NCBI GenBank assembly: GCA_012517355.1 | Contig: JAAYVD010000134.1 | Span: 124,001-188,000, forward strand | DNA: 64,000 nt | Source of the DNA: Candidatus Rifleibacteriota bacterium | Lineage (GTDB): Bacteria > Muiribacteriota > Ozemobacteria > Ozemobacterales > Ozemobacteraceae | Direction: 5' to 3' | Shown: positions 49,529 through 56,830 of the stretch, piece by piece | Numbering within the stretch: the first letter of the stretch is position 1 | Layout of the letters: each line of letters begins with the position of its first letter | Made by a program: the position numbers and the translations under genes | The notes under the pieces: generated by a model | Told to the model about the DNA's origin: nothing | What the model saw: the letters and a program-made list of their open reading frames with translations, nothing else | Database searches by the model: none

Positions 49529-50950
49529 CTACTCCTTCTTCAGGAGGGGCAGGAACAGGTCGGCCGATTTCAGGATGTCGACGGCGCGCAGCAGCTGGGA
49601 ATCGTACTTGTTGATGACGTATTCCTGCAGGCTCCCCTTGGTGAAGCTGTCGGGCGGTTCGATCAGTCCGCTCGGCACGTAGGTGTCGCTGGCCGGCGCC
49701 ACGGCAGTGCCGCTGGCCGGGGTTTCGGCGGAGGGAGTGGCGGTGGCGGCGGGCGTCGGGGCCGCGAGAGCGGCGGACTTGGAGGCCTCGGCGGCCTTGG
49801 CCAGCTTCTCCTCCTCCTCGATCTGCTTGGCGATCTCCTTGCGTTCCTCGTCGCTCACCTTGGGCAGATCGACCTCGATGTCGGGCTCGATCCCCTTCTT
49901 GTGGATGTTGACGCCAGAGGGGGTGTAGTAGAGGGCGGTGGTCAGGGCCAGGGCCGACCCGTCGTTGAGACTGATGACGGTCTGCACCGACCCCTTGCCG
50001 AAGCTCTTCTTCCCGAGCAGGATGCCGCGCTTGTTGTCCTTGATGGCGCCCGCCACGATCTCGGAGGCGGAGGCCGACCCCTCGTTGATCAGCACGATCA
50101 GTGGGATCAGCGGGTGGGACTGGAAGAACGAGCTGTAGGTGTTCTTCTCGCCGTCGCGGCCCTTGATCGAAACGATGTCGCCCTTGGGGATGAACTTGCG
50201 GCCGACCTCGACCGCCGCAGTCAGCAGGCCGCCGGGATTGTTGCGCAGATCGAGGATGATGGAGGTGACCTTCGCCTTTTCGAGGGCCAGCATGGCCTTC
50301 TCGAGGTCTTCGGCCGAGGTCTGGATGAACTGGGTCAACCGGATGTACCCGATGTTCGGCTTGACCACCCAGTATTTGACGCTCGGGATCTTGATGATCT
50401 CGCGGATCAGGCTGTAGTCCTTGGTTTCCTTCTCCCCCTCGCGCAGCACGGAGATGACCACCTTCGAACCCTCGGGCCCGCGCAGGAGCTTGACCGCGTC
50501 GTGCAGGGCGATATCGACCACGTCCTTGCCGTCGATCTTGATGATCATGTCGCCCGCCTTGATGCCGGCCCGGAAGGCCGGGGTATCCTCGATCGGGGAG
50601 ATGACCGTCAGCATCCGGCCTTTCACCGTGATGACGATGCCGAGTCCGCCGAACTCACCCTGGGTCTCGACCTGCATCTCCTTGAAGGACTTGGGCTCCA
50701 TGAAGCGGGAGTACGGGTCGTCGAGCACTTTGAGCATGCCCTCGATGGCACCGTAGACCAGCTTGTTCTCCTCCAGGTTCTCGTCGACGTAGTCGGACTT
50801 GATGATTTCCATCACCTTCCGGATCAGGTCGAGCGACTTGAAATAGGTGATGTTGGTGCTGGTGGCCGACAGGGCCCCCGCCAGCATCACCACGAGCACG
50901 AAAGCCAGGAAGGGACGGAAGGAACGGGTCGAGGGAAGGAACCGCTTCAT
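49529..50950 (-). CDS. ctpA: carboxyl-terminal processing protease (CtpA/S41 family)
   Basis: A 473-residue S41 periplasmic serine protease. A signal peptide or anchor (FLAFVLVVMLAGALSA) is followed by a PDZ domain (GRMLTVISPIEDTPAFRAGI, about residues 105-185). The catalytic region has INEGSASASEIVAGA (Ser near 292) and GKKSFGKGSVQ (Lys near 317). The Ala/Glu/Pro-rich segment after 385 and the final helix are lineage-specific. AAGGAG lies 6 bases before the ATG. It follows ftsE-ftsX-envC, a common arrangement in which CtpA-type proteases act on cell-wall enzymes. Confidence 0.94.
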   Translation of the reverse strand: MKRFLPSTRSFRPFLAFVLVVMLAGALSATSTNITYFKSLDLIRKVMEIIKSDYVDENLEENKLVYGAIEGMLKVLDDPYSRFMEPKSFKEMQVETQGEFGGLGIVITVKGRMLTVISPIEDTPAFRAGIKAGDMIIKIDGKDVVDIALHDAVKLLRGPEGSKVVISVLREGEKETKDYSLIREIIKIPSVKYWVVKPNIGYIRLTQFIQTSAEDLEKAMLALEKAKVTSIILDLRNNPGGLLTAAVEVGRKFIPKGDIVSIKGRDGEKNTYSSFFQSHPLIPLIVLINEGSASASEIVAGAIKDNKRGILLGKKSFGKGSVQTVISLNDGSALALTTALYYTPSGVNIHKKGIEPDIEVDLPKVSDEERKEIAKQIEEEEKLAKAAEASKSAALAAPTPAATATPSAETPASGTAVAPASDTYVPSGLIEPPDSFTKGSLQEYVINKYDSQLLRAVDILKSADLFLPLLKKE

Positions 50951-51006
50951 GAGACACTCCTTGGATCGATGGCCGACGGAACGCCCGGCGATGACATTCG
51001 CTGGAC

Positions 51007-51035
51007 AGTGTAGCACAGACAATACCGAGGTGCCA
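51007..51035 (-). promoter_or_regulatory. possible ctpA promoter
   Basis: TGGCAC (51030-51035), 17 bases, TACACT (51007-51012) on the minus strand, 56 bp upstream of the ctpA ATG. The -35 element is a weak match. The rest of the 50951-51298 gap has no gene. Confidence 0.45.
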
Positions 51036-51197
51036 GATCCGGGAAGAGTCAGGGAAGACAAGGGCACCCCGTGAAGGGGATCGGATTTCTAAGCCCCAGG
51101 TGAATGCCGATTCCCGCTGAGTTCGATCCGTCCTCATCCGCGACCATCCGCGGTTTCCCTCTGCCCGTCCGGTGCCTCACCCGTCGAGGTGGGGGCG

Positions 51198-51214
51198 AAA
51201 AAACCAGGCCCCTG
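51198..51214 (-). terminator. weak intrinsic terminator after envC
   Basis: In the minus-strand transcript a short CAGG/CCTG stem is followed by six U (51198-51203), about 85 nt past the envC stop. The stem is short, so confidence is low. Confidence 0.35.
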
Positions 51215-51298
51215 TCACGTTCGCAGTTGGGGGTTGGTCATGCCGGGCTCATCTGGCCGGCGAGGGAAATCCCGCCGGGACATCACCGTGACGCCGGA

Positions 51299-52669
51299 CT
51301 AGGGCAACCGGGGCAGGAAGGGGAGCGGGTCTTCGTTCCGGCCGCCGAAGCGGATCTCGAAATGCAGGCGGGAGCGCTTCACGCCGAGCACCCGGCCGAT
51401 GGTCTCCCCCGCCTGGACGATCTGGCCGAGGCCGACCCACATGTCGTCGAGATTGCCGTAGACGGTGGAGAACCCCTTCTTGTGGCCCAGGATGATCAGG
51501 TTGCCGAACTGACCGAGGGGCCCTTTGAACAACACCTTGCCGAGGGCGGCGGCCTGCACTTCGGTCTCCCCGTTGACCAGGATCTCCAGGCCGGGAGGAG
51601 TCCCCGAGGCGGTCTCCTGGAAACCCAACAACTGCACCTTCTGGACCGGCCACCGGAAAGCCAGCCGGCCGGGATTGGCGGCGACCGACCCGGAGGCGGC
51701 GACGGCCATGGCCTGGCCGGTGTGCGGCGGCTCGTCAGGGGTGGCCGCTCCGGCTGCCGGCTCCACCTCGGCCGGCTGCCGCGTCCGCACCGACTCCAGG
51801 CGGTCGATCTCCTGTTCGAGAGCCGCCTGGCTCTGTTTCAGGCGCTCCTGGCGGGCCAGGAAGAGCTTTCGTTCGAGGAGCAGCGTCTCGAGCATGGCCG
51901 ACAGGCCCGACATCTCTGCCGTCAGGTCCTCCTGGCTCTTCTGATTCAGGGCCACCAGCTCCGTCTGCCGTTTCTGCTTGTCGGCGAGGGACCGGGCATC
52001 GGCGGCCAGCCGCTCCGCCTGCGCCTTCATCGCCTCGAGCAGTTGCCGGTCGCCCTGCAACAGATGCCGGACCATCTGGAACCGGTTGAGGAAGGAGTTG
52101 AGGTCGCGGGCGGCGAGGATGCTGGTGATCAGCGTCCCCTGGCGGATCTTGTGCAGGTGGACGAGCCGGCCGCGGAACCGGGCCCGGATCCCGGCGATCT
52201 TCGCCTGACCCTCCTTGATGGCCAGGCCGAGGTCGATGATCTGCTGGTCGAGCAGGGCGGACTCGCTGGCCAGGGCGGCCGTCTCGCCCTGCAGGGAGGC
52301 GACCCGCTCCTGCTTTTTGGCGATCTGGGTTTCGAGCTTGCGCACGTGGGCCCGGGTGTCCTTCACCTTCAGCGCCAAAAATTCGCTCTGCACCCGCATG
52401 GACTCCAACTGTTCCTGGAGCCGGCCGAGGCGGTCCGGTGAGGGGGCGGCGGCGGCGGCCGGCCGGGCCAGCGGCGGCCACGACAGCGCCAGGACCAGAA
52501 CCATAGCCAGCAGGACCCGCCACGCCCGACCCGGGGCCCTTTCCCGACCGACACGACGCGGGAAGGGCATTCCCTGTGCCGCCACGGAAGGCGGCGCGCC
52601 CCCCCCGTTCCGCGCACCGCCAAGGGGCCCGCCCCGCCGGCCCCCCCCGCCGTCGAGGGGCATCGTCAC
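51299..52669 (-). CDS. envC: EnvC-like murein hydrolase activator (coiled coil + LytM domain)
   Basis: A protein of up to 456 residues that in known systems is recruited by FtsEX to switch on cell-wall amidases at division. A signal peptide (VLLAMVLVLALSWPPLARP) lies behind ~47 residues encoded partly by the palindromic repeat. Long coiled coils follow (about 75-285, LQEQLESMRVQSEFLALKVK). The LytM domain is at the C-terminus (NLIILGHKKGFSTVYGNLDD). It lacks the HxxxD zinc motif and has LHFE in place of HxH, fitting a non-catalytic activator. The GTG at 52667-52669 overlaps the ftsX stop (GTGA). An ATG at 52568-52570 (423 residues) is an alternative placed after the repeat. Confidence 0.88.
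   Translation of the reverse strand: MTMPLDGGGGRRGGPLGGARNGGGAPPSVAAQGMPFPRRVGRERAPGRAWRVLLAMVLVLALSWPPLARPAAAAAPSPDRLGRLQEQLESMRVQSEFLALKVKDTRAHVRKLETQIAKKQERVASLQGETAALASESALLDQQIIDLGLAIKEGQAKIAGIRARFRGRLVHLHKIRQGTLITSILAARDLNSFLNRFQMVRHLLQGDRQLLEAMKAQAERLAADARSLADKQKRQTELVALNQKSQEDLTAEMSGLSAMLETLLLERKLFLARQERLKQSQAALEQEIDRLESVRTRQPAEVEPAAGAATPDEPPHTGQAMAVAASGSVAANPGRLAFRWPVQKVQLLGFQETASGTPPGLEILVNGETEVQAAALGKVLFKGPLGQFGNLIILGHKKGFSTVYGNLDDMWVGLGQIVQAGETIGRVLGVKRSRLHFEIRFGGRNEDPLPFLPRLP
52571..52660. repeat. palindromic element (family copy C) in the 5' part of envC
   Basis: The stretch GCCGCCACGGAAGGCGGCGC (52579 onward) and the flanking CCAAGGGGCCCGCC align with copy A (GCTGCCACGGATGGCGGCGC, GCAAAGGGGCCGACC). 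Encoded residues ARNGGGAPPSVAAQG match copy A's ARNGRFAPPSVAAKG in the same frame. It separates the two possible envC starts. Confidence 0.65.
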
Positions 52670-53568
52670 ATCTCGCGTCCGAAGGCGTTGAGGTCGCGCA
52701 GGGACAACAGGCTGCCGGAGATGCCCAGGACGATCCCCATCAGGCAGAGCTTGATGGACAGCTTGAACAGGTGGGCGGCGGCGAGGTCGAAGGTGAAGAA
52801 GGGGACCAGTGCCGCCAGGCGGGCCATGATGAAGGGGGCCCCGAACAGGAGCAGGACCAGGGCGAGAGCGGCGCCCAGCAGGCCGTGGATGAACCCCTCG
52901 ATGATGAACGGCCACCGGATGAACCAGTTGGTGGCCCCCACCAGTTTCATGATCACCACCTCCTCGCGCCGCATGAACAGCGTGAGGCGGACGGTGTTGT
53001 AGACGATGAACAGGGAGGACAGGCCGAGCAGGATGATGACCAGGACGCTGCCGATCCACAGCAGCTGCGACAACCCCTGGAACTGCCGGAACGCCTCCTC
53101 GCCGTAGCCGACGCTCTCGACCTGGGGCATGGCCTTCAGCTTGGCCAGCAGGCCGGGCAGGTCGGCGGCCGAGCGGACTTTCATCCGGATCGTGTAGGGC
53201 AGCGGGTTGTTCCCCTCGCCCAGGCCGATCTGCAGCAGGTTCTGGTCGGCGGGGTCGGTGAACAGCTCCCGGGCCGCCGCTTCGGGGGTCACCACGGTGA
53301 CGTCCGACACCTCTTCGAACCCGGTGACCTGCAGCTTGAGGGCGCTGACCCGGTCGGAGGCGGTTCCCGGCACCAGGAAGGCGGTGACCATCGCCTCCTC
53401 CTGGAGGCGGTCGAGGAAGAATTCCATGTTCATGGTGGCCAGCAGGAAGGTGCCCATCAGCAGCAGGGCCACCGCGATGGTGGAGACGGTCACGAAGGTC
53501 ATGACCCCGGCGCGGCGCAGGTTGGTCAGCGCCTCCGAGCAGAAGAAGACCAGGCTGTCAAAGCCCAT
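52666..53568 (-). CDS. ftsX: cell division protein FtsX
   Basis: A 300-residue four-helix membrane protein. Helix 1 (VMTFVTVSTIAVALLLMGTF) is followed by the periplasmic extracellular loop (about 55-170, ALKLQVTGFEEVSDVTVVTP) that binds EnvC. Three C-terminal helices carry the ABC3 motif MRREEVVIMKLVGATNWFIR. It is 14 bp after ftsE and overlaps envC. Size and topology match FtsX. Confidence 0.94.
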   Translation of the reverse strand: MGFDSLVFFCSEALTNLRRAGVMTFVTVSTIAVALLLMGTFLLATMNMEFFLDRLQEEAMVTAFLVPGTASDRVSALKLQVTGFEEVSDVTVVTPEAAARELFTDPADQNLLQIGLGEGNNPLPYTIRMKVRSAADLPGLLAKLKAMPQVESVGYGEEAFRQFQGLSQLLWIGSVLVIILLGLSSLFIVYNTVRLTLFMRREEVVIMKLVGATNWFIRWPFIIEGFIHGLLGAALALVLLLFGAPFIMARLAALVPFFTFDLAAAHLFKLSIKLCLMGIVLGISGSLLSLRDLNAFGREM

Positions 53569-53582
53569 GCCGCCCGCCTTTC

Positions 53583-54266
53583 TCACTCGTAGGCATAGGT
53601 GCCTCCCGGCTCGTCCTTGATCAGGCGGCCCTCGACCAGGGCGATGACCCGCTTGCGCAGCTTGTTGACCAGGTGGTGGTTGTGGGTGGCCATGATGACG
53701 GTGGTGCCGCGGGCGTTGATGTCGAGGAACAACTGCATGATCTCGAGGGAGATCATCGGGTCGAGGTTGCCGGTGGGCTCGTCGGTGATCAGGATCAGGG
53801 GGTTGTTGACCACCGCCCGCGCCACGCAGACCCGCTGTTGCTCGCCCCCCGACAGCTCGTCGGGAAACATGCGCCGCTTGTGCGACAACCCGACCGTCTC
53901 GAGGGTCTCCTGCACCCGGGCGTTGATGACGTTCTCCGGAGCGCCGATGACCCGCAGCCCGAAGGCCACGTTCTCGGCCACGGTGCGCCGCTTCAGGAGC
54001 TGGAAGTCCTGCAGGACGATGCCCAGGTTGCGGCGCAGGTAGGGCACCCGCCCGTCGGGCATGCCCACGATGTCCTTGCCGTCGACCATCACCTTGCCCT
54101 CGGTGGGGATCTCCTCGCGGAACAGGATGCGCAGGAAGGTGCTCTTCCCCGCTCCGCTGGGGCCGACGAGGAAGACGAAATCCCCCGCCGGGATGGACAG
54201 GCTGACGTCGTTGAGAGCCCGCACCCCGTTGGGGTAGATCTTGGAAACATTCTGCAGTTCGATCAT
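53583..54266 (-). CDS. ftsE: cell division ATP-binding protein FtsE
   Basis: A 227-residue ABC ATPase. It opens MIELQNVSKIYPNGVRALND. Walker A GPSGAGKST is near residue 37, the signature ELSGGEQQRVCVARA near 138, and Walker B LILITDEPTGNLD near 158, as in FtsE. It uses ATP to regulate EnvC and amidases at the septum through FtsX. Start ATG at 54264-54266; the ribosome site is weak. A 440-bp gap lies upstream, containing a possible repeat copy and the divergent pilT promoter. Confidence 0.95.
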   Translation of the reverse strand: MIELQNVSKIYPNGVRALNDVSLSIPAGDFVFLVGPSGAGKSTFLRILFREEIPTEGKVMVDGKDIVGMPDGRVPYLRRNLGIVLQDFQLLKRRTVAENVAFGLRVIGAPENVINARVQETLETVGLSHKRRMFPDELSGGEQQRVCVARAVVNNPLILITDEPTGNLDPMISLEIMQLFLDINARGTTVIMATHNHHLVNKLRKRVIALVEGRLIKDEPGGTYAYE

Positions 54267-54403
54267 CTGGCGCGACCGCCGGCCCGTTTGGCGGGCGGCG
54301 GCGAGAGTATACCAGCATCCCCGGCAAAAGGAAACACCCGCCGGCGGGGATCCGTGATCGGGTTTCGGCCCGGCCACCCTCCGGACCCCCGAGCCCCCCC
54401 GGC

Positions 54404-54515
54404 CTCCGGACCGGCGGACCGACGGGCTGACCGCCCCGAGGCCGGCGAGGGGGTTCCCCTGCCCGACGCGGCAGGCCGTGCCGAACATCCGTTTCGCGCA
54501 TGGCCCGGAGGCCTT
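54404..54515 (-). repeat. diverged palindromic element (possible copy D)
   Basis: On the minus strand, GCGCGAAACGGATGTTCGGC, TGCCGCGTCG and GGCCTCGGGGCGGTCAGCCC match the second unit of copy A in order. In the A-related frame the encoded words AKRMFG..., GLGAVSPSVRR resemble AKRDKGV..., GLGPVGPFARR. Similarity is moderate. It lies in the 54267-54710 gap upstream of ftsE. Confidence 0.4.
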
Positions 54516-54622
54516 CCCCATCCGCCCTGGCATGTCTTCCCGATGGCCATCGGCGACCCGCCCTCCAGGATTTGCCCCGGCCGGGCGCTCTAAGGAAAAC
54601 GCCGGATCCGGCCGATACCGAC

Positions 54623-54652
54623 TTGGCTTACTCCCTGTCCCGGTAGTATCAT
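54623..54652 (+). promoter_or_regulatory. sigma-70 promoter for the pilT pair
   Basis: TTGGCT (54623-54628), an 18-base spacer, TATCAT (54647-54652). A GGAGG at 54700-54704 and ATG at 54711 follow. Confidence 0.5.
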
Positions 54653-54710
54653 GGGACCGCCCCGCCGGAGACGGGGGGTGTGGGCATCGACCGTATCTGG
54701 AGGATCCCGG

Positions 54711-55790
54711 ATGATCTTCGAACTCCTGAAGATGTGCCTGGACAAAGGCGCTTCCGATCTGCATTTCAAGGTGGGATACCCCCCCATCCTCCGCATCGAC
54801 GGGGCGATGGTCCCCTTGAAGATGAACGAGATGGTGACGGCCGATTACGAGAACATGCTCGAAGCCATCCTCGACGACTACCAGATGACCAAGTTCCTCG
54901 AGCACAAGAAGCTCGACCTGGGCATCAGCTTTGCCAACGCGCGGTTCCGGGTCAACCTTTTCTTCGATTACCACGGGGGCAGCGCGGTCTTCCGGGTCAT
55001 CCCGTTCATGCAGCTCACCTTCGACGACATCTCCCTGCCCAAGGCCGCCCGCGCCCTGGTCAACCGCCCCTACGGGCTGATCCTGGTGACGGGGGCCACC
55101 GGCGCCGGGAAATCGACCACCCTGTCGTGCTTCATCTCGCACATCCTCCAGACGATGACCAAGACGGTCACCACGATCGAGGACCCCATCGAGTACATCT
55201 TCGAGGACTCCCTCGGCCTGGTCAACCAGCGCCAGGTCGGCGTCGACTGCCGCACCTTCGAAGAGGGCATCCGCGGGGCGATGCAGACCGACTGCGACAT
55301 CATCATGGTGGGCGAGTTGCGCGAGCCAGAAGCGGTCAGCATCACCCTCACCGCCGCCGAGACCGGCAAGCTGGTCTTCGCCACCCTCCACAGCAACACC
55401 TCGCTGCAGGCGGTGGACCGGTTCGTCAACCTGTTCCCCCAGTCGCAGCATCCGCAGATCCTGTCCCGCCTGTCGACCACCCTCCTGGGCATCGTGACCC
55501 AGACCCTGATCCCGAAGAAGGTGGGGAAGGGGCGACTGGCCGCCTTCGAGCTGCTGCTGGCCCTGCCCATGATCCGGTCGCTGATCGCCGACAGCCGCCT
55601 GCACCTCATCCAGTCCTACCAGGAGACGGGCGGCGAGACCGGCATGGTGACCATGGACCAGGCCCTGGCCGCCCTGGTGCTGGCCGAAAAGATCAGCCTG
55701 ACCGAGGCGATGGCCAAGGCCACCAACCAGAACGCCCTGAAGAAGCTCGTGGAGCAGGGGGCCCCCGCCCCCGAGGGGAAACCTGCATGA
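54711..55790 (+). CDS. pilT: twitching motility ATPase PilT
   Basis: A 359-residue retraction ATPase that depolymerises type IV pili. It starts MIFELLKMCLDKGASDLHFK. Walker A GATGAGKST is near residue 130, the Asp box region EDPIEYIFED near 158, Walker B DCDIIMVGELREPEA near 200 and the His box FATLHSNTS near 222-230. GGAGG lies 7 bases before the ATG. The stop overlaps the start of the second PilT-type gene (ATGA). Confidence 0.93.
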   Translation: MIFELLKMCLDKGASDLHFKVGYPPILRIDGAMVPLKMNEMVTADYENMLEAILDDYQMTKFLEHKKLDLGISFANARFRVNLFFDYHGGSAVFRVIPFMQLTFDDISLPKAARALVNRPYGLILVTGATGAGKSTTLSCFISHILQTMTKTVTTIEDPIEYIFEDSLGLVNQRQVGVDCRTFEEGIRGAMQTDCDIIMVGELREPEAVSITLTAAETGKLVFATLHSNTSLQAVDRFVNLFPQSQHPQILSRLSTTLLGIVTQTLIPKKVGKGRLAAFELLLALPMIRSLIADSRLHLIQSYQETGGETGMVTMDQALAALVLAEKISLTEAMAKATNQNALKKLVEQGAPAPEGKPA

Positions 55791-56830
55791 AACCGAAGAT
55801 CTTCAACTTCTTCGACATGGCGCTCGCCATGGGGGCCAGCGACCTGACCCTGAAGCCGGGCGCCCCGCCCACCTTCCGCCAGAACCGCCACCTGATCATC
55901 TCGGAAGAGGAACCCCTGGCGCCGCAGGAGATGTACGACCTGTTCCTGCCCATCCTCGACAGCAAGCAGCAGGTCCGACTGAACTCGACGTTCGAGGCGC
56001 ACGCCATGTTCCCCTACAAGCGCAAGGCCCGCGTGCGCTACTACGTGTTCCAGCAGCGCGAGGGGTTCGCCGGATCGTTCCGGTTCATCCCCAACCACGT
56101 GCCCACCATCCAGGAACTCAATCTGCCCGAGCAGCTGGTGGAACAGGCCTGCAAGCCCCGCGGCCTGTTCCTCGTCACCGGGCCGGCCGGGTCGGGCAAG
56201 AGCCACACGCTGGCGGCCATGGTCAACGCCATCAACAAGCGGTTCGCCCGGCACGTCATCACCATGGAGAACCCCATCGAGTTCCTGTTCCACCGCCAGC
56301 AGTCGATCTTCACCCAGATCGAGGTGGGCACCATGATCCCCACCTACCAGGACGCCCTGGCCAACGCCCTGCGCGAAGATCCCGACGTCATGCTGATCGG
56401 GGAGATGCGCGACCAGAAGACCGTCGAAATGGCCCTCGTGGCCTCCGAGACCGGGCACTTCGTGCTGTCGACCCTGCCCACCCTGGGCGCCGCCCCCACC
56501 ATCGAGCGCGTCGTCAGCTTCTTCTCCCCCGAGAAGCAGGACGAGGTGCGCCTGCAGGTCTCGATCAACCTGGTCGGCATCTTCTCGCAGCTCCTGCTGC
56601 CCCGGGTCGCCCCCGAACAGCCGCCCAGCGTGGCCTACGAACTGATGATCGCCAACTCGGCCATCCGCACCCTCATCCGCGACAAGAAGTACAGCCAGTT
56701 GCAATCGACCATGATGATGGCCCGCCGCGAAGGCTGCGTCACCCTCAAGGATTCCCTGACCCGCCTGTTGCGGGATGAAACGGCCAACGCCGACCTGGTC
56801 AAGGCCATGCTGCAGGAGATCGTCGAATGA
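55787..56830 (+). CDS. second PilT/PilU-type ATPase with altered His box
   Basis: A 347-residue PilT-family ATPase. The N-domain resembles its neighbour (ALAMGASDLTLKPGAPPTFR). Walker A GPAGSGKSH is near residue 134 and Walker B DPDVMLIGEMRD near 202. The usual His-box motif (TLHTN/TLHSN) reads LSTLPTLGAA near 230, so the conserved catalytic-site His is missing. The pair PilT + PilU-like in tandem is common; accessory PilU-type proteins help PilT under load. Loss of His suggests a weak or regulatory ATPase. Confidence 0.88.
   Translation: MKPKIFNFFDMALAMGASDLTLKPGAPPTFRQNRHLIISEEEPLAPQEMYDLFLPILDSKQQVRLNSTFEAHAMFPYKRKARVRYYVFQQREGFAGSFRFIPNHVPTIQELNLPEQLVEQACKPRGLFLVTGPAGSGKSHTLAAMVNAINKRFARHVITMENPIEFLFHRQQSIFTQIEVGTMIPTYQDALANALREDPDVMLIGEMRDQKTVEMALVASETGHFVLSTLPTLGAAPTIERVVSFFSPEKQDEVRLQVSINLVGIFSQLLLPRVAPEQPPSVAYELMIANSAIRTLIRDKKYSQLQSTMMMARREGCVTLKDSLTRLLRDETANADLVKAMLQEIVE

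Noticed and set aside
51013-51040. Sigma-54 promoter for ctpA (TGGCAC...)
   Set aside because: The downstream TTGC element is missing at the required spacing; a weak sigma-70 reading fits better.
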